Part shown: positions 44,318 to 53,915 of the stretch, piece after piece
Layout of the letters: each line of letters begins with the position of its first letter
Numbering within the stretch: the stretch's first letter is position 1
Source of the DNA: JADCRZ01 sp037718865
GTDB taxonomy: Bacteria; Bacteroidota; Bacteroidia; Chitinophagales; Chitinophagaceae
DNA: 64,000 nt
Assembly (NCBI GenBank): GCA_037718865.1
Contig: JBBJMP010000012.1
Span: 1-64,000, forward strand
Reading direction: 5' to 3'
The notes under the pieces: model-generated
What the model was told of the DNA's origin: nothing
The model's database searches: none
The model's input: the letters and a program-made list of their open reading frames with translations, nothing else
Position numbers and translations under genes: made by a program

Positions 44318-44474
44318 GTATGATTAATTATTACATTAACGTTTAATGATGCAGATGTGTTTATCTTGTATTGGAGTCCCATCGACTGGTTATCTTTGAC
44401 AGTAAATAATCCGTTATCCGGATTTTATACGAGATCAAAGGTAAATATTTCCGCCTAAAGCGTTACAAGTCATA

Positions 44475-45734
44475 TCAGGAGTCGGAGATGATGAATTTCC
44501 TGAGCAGGTTTAGCGCCTGGGTTGCCGTAAGCTCGATATTTCTTGACCTGTCGAAACGGAAGTTAAACTTTTGCGTGATGATTTTTCTCTGGTCCCCAAC
44601 AGCTATCCACACTGTGCCCACTGGCTTGTCGGGGCTTCCTCCATCGGGTCCCATTATGCCACTCACTGCGACAGCATAATCCGATTTCATCAGGCTCAAA
44701 ACCCCTTTTGCCATTTGTTGAACGGTTTCTTCACTTACTGCGCCGGAGGTTTGAAGAACATGCTCAGGCACGTGCAATACATTCGCTTTTACGTCATTAG
44801 CATAACTCACAATACTTCCTTTGAAAAAAAGCGAAGCTCCTGTATGAGCGGTTAATAAATGCGAGATGTAACCGCCGGTACAACTTTCTGCCGTTGACAG
44901 CGTTTTGTTTTTCTTCTTCAACAGTTTACTGACAACCACAGGCATGGGATCATCTTCATCGGTTACCAGGTAATCTTCCACGAGCTTTTTTAGCACGATA
45001 AACTCTGTCTGAACTTCCGTTTGGATGGTTTCCTTAATTGGTCCGATGCCCGTTAACCGCAGCCTCACCATGCCGTAGTTAGGCAGGTAAGCCAGCTTGA
45101 TATAAGAAGGAAGGTTTTCTTCAAAATGCTTTAGGAATTCTGCAAGGAAAGATTCGCCGATCCCGGCGGTGAGTAACGTGCTGGAAACGATGGCAGGCAT
45201 GGTAAAGTGCCGGGGTAATCGGGGAAGAACGAAGTCGGTCATCATGCCCTTCATCTCATAAGGTACACCCGGCAAACTCACCACTATTTTACCGTTCTTT
45301 TCAAACCACATTCCCGGTGCCGTACCTCTTTTGTTTTGAATCACTACGCAGCTGTCCGGCACTTCCGCCTGTTTGAGATTAGTGGCTAGCATGGGCCGGT
45401 TCAACCGCGTAAAAATGTCCTTAACATTCTGCAAAGCCTCTTCATTAACAGTTAGCTGCCCACCGAAATATTCACACAGAACGGGTTTGGTAATATCGTC
45501 GGCTGTCGGTCCTAAACCTCCCGTAATCAGTATAAGGTCAGACTCTGCACATTCTTCATCCAAAGTTGTGATAATATCTTTCTTATTATCGCCAATGGCA
45601 ATGCGCCGCTTCATCCAAATGCCTGCCTTGTTGAGTTCGGTAGCCATCCAGGCACTGTTGGTATCTATCACTTGTCCGATAAGCAATTCATCGCCAATGG
45701 TAATAATAGAAGCGTATACAAGGTTGGAGGCCAT
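44475..45734 (-). CDS. cinA: CinA-family protein (nicotinamide-nucleotide amidase)
   Basis: A 419-residue protein. The N-terminal molybdopterin-binding-like domain (IITIGDELLIGQVIDTNSAW, LILITGGLGPTADDIT) spans about 1-170. The C-terminal amidase domain (about 260-415) has the catalytic serine and cysteine region TAESCTGGYIS and the SGIMGPDGGS motif. Full-length CinA removes the amide from nicotinamide mononucleotide, recycling pyridine nucleotides, and its N-terminal part acts on ADP-ribose. It is a single gene, divergent from the PBP4 gene. Confidence 0.93.
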   Translation of the reverse strand: MASNLVYASIITIGDELLIGQVIDTNSAWMATELNKAGIWMKRRIAIGDNKKDIITTLDEECAESDLILITGGLGPTADDITKPVLCEYFGGQLTVNEEALQNVKDIFTRLNRPMLATNLKQAEVPDSCVVIQNKRGTAPGMWFEKNGKIVVSLPGVPYEMKGMMTDFVLPRLPRHFTMPAIVSSTLLTAGIGESFLAEFLKHFEENLPSYIKLAYLPNYGMVRLRLTGIGPIKETIQTEVQTEFIVLKKLVEDYLVTDEDDPMPVVVSKLLKKKNKTLSTAESCTGGYISHLLTAHTGASLFFKGSIVSYANDVKANVLHVPEHVLQTSGAVSEETVQQMAKGVLSLMKSDYAVAVSGIMGPDGGSPDKPVGTVWIAVGDQRKIITQKFNFRFDRSRNIELTATQALNLLRKFIISDS

Positions 45735-45899
45735 TAATTATAAGATTAAAAATGAATAGGTGCTACTGGTCAATGACCAGGATCAATGTTTGAATAAGCA
45801 TTACCGGATCGGGCTCTAAGATATAATACAAAAAGAACGAAATGGTTTAGAAAGGAGCATACAATTTAAAATATCTAATTTTAACGATAACCTGATTAC

Positions 45900-47291
45900 A
45901 TGCATTACCTATGGCTGTCTATCCTTTTACTCACCGGTTACGCTTCCGTGGCACAAAGCATGATAAGCCGTTTGCAGGATGCGGTAAAAATGCTGGAGGC
46001 CGATGGGCAGTTGAAGCATGGCATCCTGAGTATTTATGTAGCGGATAGCAAAACCGGAAAGTCGGTGTATGCTAAAAATGCAGAAATTGGCCTTGCTCCT
46101 GCCAGCTGCCAAAAAGTAATTACCAGTGTAGCAGCCTTCGAGTTGCTGGGCACTAACTACCGCTATCAAACTGAATTGAGTTACGACGGCAGCATAGAAA
46201 ACGGCATCCTCAAAGGCAATCTACATCTAACTGGCAGTGGCGATCCTTCTTTTGGTAGCTGGAGATATGCATCAACGAAAGAAGATCTCATACTGCAGCA
46301 AATAGTAAACCAGGTAAAAAAAGCAGGCATCAGGAAAATACAAGGCCAGCTTTTAACGGCTAACGGGAAATGGGGCTCGGAGACGATCCCCGATGGGTGG
46401 ATCTGGCAGGATATCGGCAATTATTACGGCGCAGGCAGTTCCTCATTAAACTGGCGCGAAAATCAGTATGATCTCATCCTGAAATCCGGAAACATCGGCG
46501 ACACCTGTGCTATCGTATCCGCCAGGCCGAAGCTGTGGATGGCAGAGTTGAGGTCGGAGGTAACAGCAGCAGCGAAAGGCAGCGGCGACAATGCATTTAT
46601 TTATTTGCCCCCTTACGCCACTGCTGGTTTTGTACGGGGCACGATTCCTTCCGGAGAATCTGCTTTTCTTATTTCCGGGTCCTTTCCAAACAGCGCGGTA
46701 CAACTGAAACTTACTATTGAAGAGACGTTGCAGCGTTCCGGCGTCAGCATAGAAAAGCAGGGTAGTACGCTTTCATCTTCTAATGGGGCAAGGCTTACAA
46801 CGTTAATGTATAAGTTTGGTTCGCCACCATTAGACAGTATAAACTACTGGTTCCTGAATAAAAGCGTTAACCTTTATGGGGAAGCATTGATTAAAACAAT
46901 GGCCGTGGAGAAGTCGGGTTCCGGAAAAACGGAGAAAGGGCTGGAGATTGTTAACGATTTCTGGAGCCAGCGTGGTATAGAAAAATCAGCTATTCATATC
47001 GTAGATGGAAGTGGGTTATCTCCTCAGAACAGGGTAACCACCACTGCCCTGGTAAATGTGATGTTATATGCGAGGTCCAGGCCCTGGTTTACTTCTTTTT
47101 ACAATGCCTTGCCCTTGATTAATGGCATCAAAATGAAATCCGGCTCCATTGGTGGTTCAAGAAGTTACACCGGTTATATAAAAAGCGCTGGCGGAAGTGA
47201 ATATAGTTTTGCCATTATCATAAACAATTACAATGGCAGTGCTTCGGAGATCGTTCGAAAAATATGGAAATTACTGGATGTGATGAAATAA
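45900..47291 (+). CDS. dacB: D-alanyl-D-alanine carboxypeptidase/endopeptidase (PBP4-type)
   Basis: A 463-residue periplasmic enzyme with a signal peptide (MHYLWLSILLLTGYASVAQ). The penicillin-binding motifs are SxxK at S69-K72 (PASCQKVIT), SxN-like in DGSGLSPQNRVT and KSG in MKSGSIGGSRSYTGY (the usual KTG has S here). The 150-residue insert between motif 1 and 2 is typical of class C PBP4/DacB. It trims and cuts cross-links in peptidoglycan. The stop is followed by a minisatellite and the repeat nest to 47.7 kb. Confidence 0.92.
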   Translation: MHYLWLSILLLTGYASVAQSMISRLQDAVKMLEADGQLKHGILSIYVADSKTGKSVYAKNAEIGLAPASCQKVITSVAAFELLGTNYRYQTELSYDGSIENGILKGNLHLTGSGDPSFGSWRYASTKEDLILQQIVNQVKKAGIRKIQGQLLTANGKWGSETIPDGWIWQDIGNYYGAGSSSLNWRENQYDLILKSGNIGDTCAIVSARPKLWMAELRSEVTAAAKGSGDNAFIYLPPYATAGFVRGTIPSGESAFLISGSFPNSAVQLKLTIEETLQRSGVSIEKQGSTLSSSNGARLTTLMYKFGSPPLDSINYWFLNKSVNLYGEALIKTMAVEKSGSGKTEKGLEIVNDFWSQRGIEKSAIHIVDGSGLSPQNRVTTTALVNVMLYARSRPWFTSFYNALPLINGIKMKSGSIGGSRSYTGYIKSAGGSEYSFAIIINNYNGSASEIVRKIWKLLDVMK

Positions 47292-47345
47292 TGTGCGGAT
47301 GTGCGGATGGGCGGATGGGAGATGGGAGATGGGAGATGGGAGATG
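47291..47345. repeat. ATGTGCGG/ATGGGAG minisatellite (locus 3)
   Basis: Two units of ATGTGCGG, one ATGGGCGG, then four units of ATGGGAG and a final ATGTAG follow the dacB stop directly. The shift from 8-bp to 7-bp units shows stepwise slippage. Compare 6019-6064 and 41932-41959. Confidence 0.8.
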
Positions 47346-47364
47346 TAGAACCTTCTTAAATCCT

Positions 47365-47688
47365 CTTCCGAAGGGGCTATCGTTAGGTCACATCTGGAGA
47401 AAATTAAAAAGCATTCATGCCCCGGCTCGGGCTATCGGTTTGTAGCACATTGAGCATGCATTATTTTATGCTCCCGGATGGGGGCTACCCTTTCAACAAG
47501 TAATAATGAATAATTTTTGCTTAGCATGACTAAGGTAGCCCCGCCGGGGCAACTTTTAAAGATGATCACATTTTTACAAACGTTTTACCCCTGGCCGGGG
47601 TAATAAGTACACTAGCAGCAAATGATTTAAACATCACCTTATACGTATTCTAAAGATGTGTCCTAATGGTAGCCCGACGGGGCAGGGG
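47365..47688. repeat. Intergenic nest of six GC-rich palindromic modules
   Basis: Six short modules with a CCCCG/CGGGG palindrome beside GGCTA(C/T)C or GGTAGCC occur at about 47365-47382, 47419-47445, 47471-47493, 47534-47552, 47584-47605 and 47668-47688. The first three read GGGGCTATC or GGGGCTACC, the last three GGTAGCCCC or GGTAG-like, so the two halves point in opposite directions. AT-rich spacers separate them. No reading frame is supported in this 470-bp gap. They look like a decayed repeat family of the REP or MITE kind, but no terminal repeats were identified. Confidence 0.6.
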
Positions 47689-47760
47689 ATGCTAAAAGTT
47701 CGCCTCCTTTTCAAGGATTTTCAAGGAAGGGCAGATTCTGCGAAGCAAAATCGGGGGTGG

Positions 47761-48177
47761 TTATGTTTTCTCGAAATACGGCTTCAGTGTATCATACAAA
47801 GCCAAAGGCATCGTTGTCTTCTGTTTGGATTTGGAATGGATAAAGTACAAAACAACTCTACCGACAGTCAGCAGCTTCTTATGTTCATTATACACTTCAT
47901 GGTGAAATTCAATGCGATGATCCCGGGGTAGTTCTTTAAGGACCACTTTCACCGTTAACAGGTCATCATAGTGCGCCGGCCGTATAAATTTGCAGTGGAT
48001 CTCTACCAGCGGCATGATAATATCCATAGCCTCCATTTCTTTATAGGTGAATCCCAGTTGACGTATACTTTCTGCCCTGGCCGTCTCAAAGTACTGCGCA
48101 TAGTTGCCATGATAAACGACATTCATCTGGTCTGTTTCTGCATATCGCACCCGTATAGTTGTTTCCGCTATAAACAT
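47761..48177 (-). CDS. Acyl-CoA thioesterase (YbgC/4HBT hot-dog family)
   Basis: A 138-residue hot-dog-fold protein from the ATG at 48177. The signature RVRYAETDQMNVVYHGNY carries the catalytic aspartate and the conserved HGNY, as in YbgC/4-hydroxybenzoyl-CoA thioesterases. The length is typical. Such enzymes hydrolyse acyl-CoA or acyl-ACP thioesters; the true substrate is unknown. It is preceded on the same strand by DoxX (37 bp gap), and they may be co-transcribed. The frame could also start at a TTG at 48183. Confidence 0.87.
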   Translation of the reverse strand: MFIAETTIRVRYAETDQMNVVYHGNYAQYFETARAESIRQLGFTYKEMEAMDIIMPLVEIHCKFIRPAHYDDLLTVKVVLKELPRDHRIEFHHEVYNEHKKLLTVGRVVLYFIHSKSKQKTTMPLALYDTLKPYFEKT

Positions 48178-48214
48178 AAACAATATTAGTCAATTACATA
48201 AAGCATATACCTGC

Positions 48215-48619
48215 TCATCTTGTCATTCCATCCACACTTGCTTTACCTGGTCCGCATAAGAGCAATGTAAGATAGCCTGCTAAGAATAATGCCGCATGTT
48301 CACCATCACCAAAAAAATCGGCTTTATGGGCTATGAACAACACAACACACACATCGATAATCAGGGGAATGAGCACTATCCTGGAAAATAAACCGATTAT
48401 CAGGAAGATTGCACAAAAGAATTCGGCAAATACAACAAGGGCTAGTGAAACAGTGCTTCCCAGGCCTAAGAAATTCATAAAATCGCGGCTGTATTTTGAA
48501 AAATGAACCAGTTTGTCATAGCCATGAGGGATCATTAATAAACCCATGCTGACACGAAGAAGTAACATAGCCAGCGTAAAAGCCCAATTTGTATAATTGA
48601 TTGAAAAGATTTTTTTCAT
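48215..48619 (-). CDS. DoxX-family membrane protein
   Basis: A 134-residue inner-membrane protein with four hydrophobic helices. The conserved DoxX pattern is LRVSMGLLMIPHGYDKLVHF near the start and FFCAIFLIIGLFSRIVLIPL in the middle. DoxX proteins are related to a thiosulfate:quinone oxidoreductase subunit, but most members, including this one, have no assigned function. The ATG at 48619 (MKKIFSINYTNW) is preferred over a TTG at 48637. Confidence 0.85.
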   Translation of the reverse strand: MKKIFSINYTNWAFTLAMLLLRVSMGLLMIPHGYDKLVHFSKYSRDFMNFLGLGSTVSLALVVFAEFFCAIFLIIGLFSRIVLIPLIIDVCVVLFIAHKADFFGDGEHAALFLAGYLTLLLCGPGKASVDGMTR

Positions 48620-48637
48620 GCCGGTAATCTTTTTCAA

Positions 48638-49036
48638 AAATAAAGTTTTGGTATCATTTTAATCTGGGTTTTTCTTAATCCTTAATCAAAACCATGCGGT
48701 TACGTCCCATCGGGCTGAGTTGCCATTCAAAAATGCCCGAAGAAACTACCGGTAAAGCTTATGCGTTTATGTTAAATGTTAAGCTGTTGTAAGAATACCA
48801 TTAACCGGTGGGCCTTTTTGCAATCATACAAAAGTGTCAGGCGATTTCAAATGAAATGTTAATCCTTATACTTATCCACATGTGTTTGGAACGATGTTTG
48901 GTGAACGCCAAAATAATATCAAACTTTACGACGTTGTAAAAGGTAATCGTATACGTCAACAAAAGTCAAATTTTCTTATATAGGCAATAATCAGCCTGTA
49001 ACCAGGGCATCTTACCTTTTAAAAGACAAATTAGGT
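48638..49036. other. 399-bp intergenic region, divergent promoters
   Basis: The gap between doxX (minus) and the TPR gene (plus) holds no supported frame. It is AT-rich with a CGTATACG palindrome at 48948-48955, about 80 bp before the TPR ATG. It must contain the promoters of both flanking genes, but I found no strong -33/-7 pair. Confidence 0.5.
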
Positions 49037-52000
49037 ATGAAAAAAATCATTTTTACGTTATTCATGGTCTTTCCCGCACTTTCAATGCTGGCTCAGCAGA
49101 CCATGTTTATAGCCGACCCCCAATCCAATTTCAGGCAAGCCAAGGAATATTACCAGAAAGAATATTACAGTTTGGCCTACCCCTTATTTAAAGACCTGAA
49201 CCTGAACCTTCGGGAAGCTGACCGGAGTAACCAGGCCCTTAATTACCAGGAAATCAAGTATTATACTATTGTATGTGGCCTTAAGCAGAATGAAGCAGCA
49301 TCCATGAGTGCTGCCAGGGAATATATAGACCTGGACGATAATGCCGCTAGGGTAGAGATGATGAGCTTTCATCTTGGCGAATACCATTTCAGAAAGAAAG
49401 ATTATTACCAGGCCGTTTCCTATTTTGAAAAGACATCGGTCGAGCACCTGAACAACCGGGAAATTGCGGATATGAAATTTCACCAGGGCTATGCTTACTT
49501 CAACCTCCAACGATTTAAGGAGGCTAAACCTTTGTTTAATGTAATCAGGCAATTACCCAACAAAGATCCCAACTACATAGATGCAAACTACTACTATGGC
49601 TTCATTTCATTTGGCGACGGCAGTTATGGCGAAGCATTGACCTCTTTCCAGGTAGTGGAGAATGAAAAGGACTACGCTTCAGTAGTTCCGTTTTACATTG
49701 CAAATATTTATTATTATACCAACAGAAAAGATAAGGCGCTTGAATATGCTGAAGCCAAATTAAAAAAAGGAGGTCAATTGTATGACCTCGACCTTCGCCA
49801 ACTGGTGGGTCACGCCTATTTCGAAAAGCAGGACTATGGTAAAGCACAAACCTATTTACAGGATTACATAAGCCGGTCGAAAAAAGTCAGGCGGGAAGAC
49901 GTGTACGAACTTTCATATGCTTATTATCAAACCGGCAACTTTGCCAAAGCCATTGATGGCTTTAAACAATTGGGAGGTAAGGAAGATTCACTGGCCCAAA
50001 ATTCGATGTACCTGCTGGGAGATGCTTACCTGAAAACAAACCAGAAAGCGAATGCCCGGAATGCATTCCTTTTTAGTACGTCTAATAACAGCAATGATTT
50101 TCAGCGTGAGGTAGCTTCTTTCAATTATGCAAAACTGTCCTATGAATTAGGTTACCAGGATGTGGCGCTTACCGAACTGCAGCGGTTTCTTGCGGGTTAT
50201 CCCAATTCTACTTTTAGTAATGAAGCCACAGAATTAATGGTGGCCGTACTCGCTAATACGAATAATTATAAAGATGCACTCACCCTGCTGTCCGGCCTGA
50301 AGTCCCCCTCTGAAAATACAAAAAGGCAATATCCTAAAATACTGTATGGTCGAGCTATGGAGCTGGTGAATGACGGACTATTGATTTCTGCCAATGAATT
50401 ACTGACAAAAGCCGTTAACGATCCTTATAACACTTCCGTTCTGCCCTACATCCATTTCTGGAAAGGCGAGATCGCCTTCAGGCTGAACAACACGGATGAG
50501 GCTATAAAATATTATTTTGAATACCTCAAAGCAGGCGATACCAATGGCGAGGTGAACCCCGTTAATGCCAAATATAACCTGGGTTACAGCTTTTTAAAAA
50601 AAGAAAATTACAGGCAGGCCCTTGATCATTTTGAGCAGGTGGTAAAAACGCCGCGCATCAATGCCAGCCCCCTTGAGCAGGATGCTTACATCCGCAGTGC
50701 GGATTGTTATTATATGAGCCGTGATTTCAAAAAGGCGCTGAGCATGTACGACCAGGTCTTAAATTTTTCGTGGGGTTCTTCCGATTACGCCAGTTTTCAA
50801 AAAGCCATGATCGCCGGTATCAGCAGCGGCACTGAGAAGATCAGGTTGCTTCAATCTATTCCAAGAGTTCATCCAAGTTCCGCATTGGTCCCTGATGCTA
50901 ACCTGGAAATCGCAAACACCTTCCTGGCCGATGAGAAATACAGCGAGTCTATACAGTACCTGAAGAACGTTGTCAGTTCAACGAACGGCGAAGCCCTCAA
51001 GCCCAAAGCACTGCTAAAAATGGGAATTGCCTATTATAACCTGGATAATAATAAAGAAGCACTGAACCAATACAACCTTTTGCTAAAACAATATCCTAAT
51101 TCCATTGAAGCAGAAGAAGGACTTGAGAATGCAAAAACGATCTATGTGGAAGAAGGCCGGACAAGTGAATATGTTGCTTTCGCCAAAACGCTGGGTAAGG
51201 AAATATCTACCAGTCAGGAAGATTCCCTGGCCTACGCAGAAGCGGAAGTACAGTTCGGTAATGGAAATTTTGATGGAGCATTGACCCGGTTTGAATCTTA
51301 TCTTTCGAGGTTTGCGGAAGGTAAATATTCACTCGAAGCCAATTACTATAAAAGCGAGATCTATTTCAATAAAAAGAACTGGCCCAAGGCTGTTACGGGT
51401 TACGAAGTAGTGGCAGACAGGGTTCCTAATAAATTTGGCGAAAAGTCATTATTGCAGGCGGCCAGGCTACATTTTTTTGAAATAAAAAATTATGAAAAAG
51501 CGGAACAGTATTATACGAAACTGAAAGAATTTGCCGGCAACCAGGAAAATAAATTGGAAGCCATGCGAGGCTTACTGCGAAGCCAGTTCCAGTTACAAAA
51601 ATGGAGCGTGGGCGTGGAAAATGCAAAAGACCTGCTGGCCCAAAAGGGCGGTAGCACTGATGATAAGGTTTTAGCCAATTTTGCCCTTGCAAAAGCGGCC
51701 CAGACTTCAAACCAGTGCGAATCGGCCATTACCTATTTCCGATCTGTAATTAACCTGAACAAGGCATCCTACGGCGCCGAATCAAGGTATGAGATTGCAA
51801 ATTGCCTGTACCAGCAGAATAAATTAACTGAGGCGGAAAAAGCCGCTTTTGAGGTGATCAATAAATCAGGCTCTTATGCCAACTGGGTTACCAGAGCCTA
51901 TATCTTGTTGGGAGATGTTTATTTTAAACAAAAAGACTATTTTAATGCCAAGGCAACATTTCAGAGTGTAGTGCAGAACACCGGTATACCTGAACTTAAA

Positions 52001-52066
52001 ACCGAAGCACAACAGAAACTCGACAAGGTGTTGGAAGCAGAAGGCAAGGAAAGTAAGATAGAATAG
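49037..52066 (+). CDS. Large periplasmic tetratricopeptide-repeat protein
   Basis: A 1009-residue exported protein: the signal peptide is MKKIIFTLFMVFPALSMLAQ, followed by 15 or more TPR units. Clear examples are YQAVSYFEKTSVEHL, YGKAQTYLQDYIS, YRQALDHFEQVVK, FKKALSMYDQVLNF and YESIQYLKNVVSS-type helices, all in A-B pairs of about 34 residues. TPR arrays bind partner proteins. Its place before a barrel gene and an HU-like membrane protein on the same strand suggests an envelope complex, but the partner is unknown. Confidence 0.85.
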   Translation: MKKIIFTLFMVFPALSMLAQQTMFIADPQSNFRQAKEYYQKEYYSLAYPLFKDLNLNLREADRSNQALNYQEIKYYTIVCGLKQNEAASMSAAREYIDLDDNAARVEMMSFHLGEYHFRKKDYYQAVSYFEKTSVEHLNNREIADMKFHQGYAYFNLQRFKEAKPLFNVIRQLPNKDPNYIDANYYYGFISFGDGSYGEALTSFQVVENEKDYASVVPFYIANIYYYTNRKDKALEYAEAKLKKGGQLYDLDLRQLVGHAYFEKQDYGKAQTYLQDYISRSKKVRREDVYELSYAYYQTGNFAKAIDGFKQLGGKEDSLAQNSMYLLGDAYLKTNQKANARNAFLFSTSNNSNDFQREVASFNYAKLSYELGYQDVALTELQRFLAGYPNSTFSNEATELMVAVLANTNNYKDALTLLSGLKSPSENTKRQYPKILYGRAMELVNDGLLISANELLTKAVNDPYNTSVLPYIHFWKGEIAFRLNNTDEAIKYYFEYLKAGDTNGEVNPVNAKYNLGYSFLKKENYRQALDHFEQVVKTPRINASPLEQDAYIRSADCYYMSRDFKKALSMYDQVLNFSWGSSDYASFQKAMIAGISSGTEKIRLLQSIPRVHPSSALVPDANLEIANTFLADEKYSESIQYLKNVVSSTNGEALKPKALLKMGIAYYNLDNNKEALNQYNLLLKQYPNSIEAEEGLENAKTIYVEEGRTSEYVAFAKTLGKEISTSQEDSLAYAEAEVQFGNGNFDGALTRFESYLSRFAEGKYSLEANYYKSEIYFNKKNWPKAVTGYEVVADRVPNKFGEKSLLQAARLHFFEIKNYEKAEQYYTKLKEFAGNQENKLEAMRGLLRSQFQLQKWSVGVENAKDLLAQKGGSTDDKVLANFALAKAAQTSNQCESAITYFRSVINLNKASYGAESRYEIANCLYQQNKLTEAEKAAFEVINKSGSYANWVTRAYILLGDVYFKQKDYFNAKATFQSVVQNTGIPELKTEAQQKLDKVLEAEGKESKIE

Positions 52067-52117
52067 ATATTACATCTGCATGACTAATTGTTCACCGCCC
52101 ACCATAATACGCCATCG

Positions 52118-53767
52118 ATGATAGAGATAAAACCAGTTATTAAAGCAATCGTTTTAACTGTATCCTTTTATATTTTCCATGGATACGCAGTTATTGCCCA
52201 GGATTTTCCCAAGCAAAAAACAATTGAGATTACATCCACCTTCAAACCGGTTTTGCGCGAAGCGGTAAAGATCAACTTCAATGCGGCTCCGCCGAATGTT
52301 GATTCTTCAAAGGTTATTCTTAAATATACCATCCCTGCGCAGAATTTAGCATTCACTTATCAGCCGGTAGCCTTAAAGCCGATAGCCTTAACGACTGATT
52401 CCCTAAACCCATTGCAAACCAACAATTATATAAAAGCAGGTGCCGGCAATGTTCATATTCCATTCATACAGGCAGGACTCAGTTTCGGGGATGAAAATTA
52501 TGGCCTTTATAATGTATTTGCCGAGCATTATTCTTCAAAAGGAAGTTTGCCTTTCCAGAAAAACAATCATACTAGTGCAGCCATAAATGGCACCTTGAAA
52601 ACGGCTACTACCCTGGAGTGGAACGGGAAGCTTGGCTTCAATAGTGACGAGTACTTTTTTTACGGGTTTCGTCCAACATCCCTGGTGTTTACAAAAGACC
52701 AGCTGCGTCAGCGCTTCCAGACCTTCGAAGGTAAGTTAAGTCTTCGCAATGTAGAACCCACCAGTTTCGGGTTAACCTATTACCCCAATATAAATATTTC
52801 TGTTTTTAGCGGTAAGAACGATATCCGCCAGGCAACCGAAGCCAACACAGTCCTCAATTTGCCACTTCAAAAAACATTTGGCAGAAGCTTTGGGTTCAAT
52901 GTAAATTTTACGGCAGACTTAACCAGCTATCGTCCTGCAAGTAAAACGTCCGTGCAAAACAACCTATATTATATTTCTCCTTCTCTGTTGCTTAAAACGC
53001 CCAATCTGTATTTACAAACCGGATTAATACCATCCTGGGACAACAAGGTGTTCAAAATGTTGCCTAACTTCCTTGCGGATATAACTACCAACGATAAACG
53101 CTTTACACTGCAATTGGGTTGGATAGGTTACTACAATAAGGGCTCTTACCAGCGCTTTGCTTCTATTAACCCATGGATCATTCAGCCTGATTTACTGCTA
53201 AACACCCGGGTGCGGGAGAGATATGCGGGTTTTAAGGGATCGGTATTGAATCATTTTACATATAGTGCCAAAGTAGGCTTTAAGCAATATAGAGATATGC
53301 CCCTGTTTGTAAATGACAGCATGGATGGTAAAACTTTTCAAACGGTCTACTCCTCCTCCCTGGAGGCAGTAAATTTACATGGGGAGATCGGATATACCCA
53401 GGGAGAGACATTTAGTGCTACTGCTTCATTGAACTGGAATCAATTCTCCAAAATCAAAGACCATACAAGGGCATGGGGCCTTCTGCCATTAGAATTCAGT
53501 GCTGCCATTCGCTGGCAATTGTTTAAAGACATCTGGATCAAGAGCGACTTGTTTGCCTGGGATGGCGCCGCCTATAGAACAGAGATCAAAGAAGCAAGAA
53601 AGGGAGAGACAGGGTTTGACCTTAATGCAGGGCTGGAATTTAAGATAACCAAACAATTTAACCTGTGGTTGCAGATGAATAATATTATGAATAACCGGTA
53701 CGAACGCTGGAATCGCTATGAAGTGTACGGCTTCAATATGCTGGGTGGGGTAAACTTTTCATTTTAG
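52118..53767 (+). CDS. Outer-membrane beta-barrel protein (TonB-receptor-like barrel without plug)
   Basis: A 549-residue protein. ATG 52118 gives a signal peptide (MIEIKPVIKAIVLTVSFYIF to AQDF); the frame also allows ATG 52088. The rest is beta-strand sequence with high aromatic and T/N/S content, for example NYIKAGAGNVHIPFIQAGL and TATLEW-type strands, ending FNMLGGVNFSF with a terminal phenylalanine. It resembles TonB-dependent receptor barrels in Bacteroidota but has no plug motif and no TonB box that I can see. It is 51 bp after the TPR gene stop and presumably co-expressed. Confidence 0.8.
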   Translation: MIEIKPVIKAIVLTVSFYIFHGYAVIAQDFPKQKTIEITSTFKPVLREAVKINFNAAPPNVDSSKVILKYTIPAQNLAFTYQPVALKPIALTTDSLNPLQTNNYIKAGAGNVHIPFIQAGLSFGDENYGLYNVFAEHYSSKGSLPFQKNNHTSAAINGTLKTATTLEWNGKLGFNSDEYFFYGFRPTSLVFTKDQLRQRFQTFEGKLSLRNVEPTSFGLTYYPNINISVFSGKNDIRQATEANTVLNLPLQKTFGRSFGFNVNFTADLTSYRPASKTSVQNNLYYISPSLLLKTPNLYLQTGLIPSWDNKVFKMLPNFLADITTNDKRFTLQLGWIGYYNKGSYQRFASINPWIIQPDLLLNTRVRERYAGFKGSVLNHFTYSAKVGFKQYRDMPLFVNDSMDGKTFQTVYSSSLEAVNLHGEIGYTQGETFSATASLNWNQFSKIKDHTRAWGLLPLEFSAAIRWQLFKDIWIKSDLFAWDGAAYRTEIKEARKGETGFDLNAGLEFKITKQFNLWLQMNNIMNNRYERWNRYEVYGFNMLGGVNFSF

Positions 53768-53915
53768 ATCATGCTAGGGTGATTATTGCCGCATATTCTA
53801 AAATTGTTGGGTCGGGTTATAATCTGCAAATCTGCGGCATTCAAAATCCGGCATTAAAGAAATTATGGTTTTACCAGGTAATTTTACTTGCTTTGCTTCA
53901 GGCAATACAAGCATT

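Noticed and set aside
47291..47345. Short coding repeat protein
   Set aside because: Pure 7-8 bp satellite between genes, with no start codon context or stable frame.
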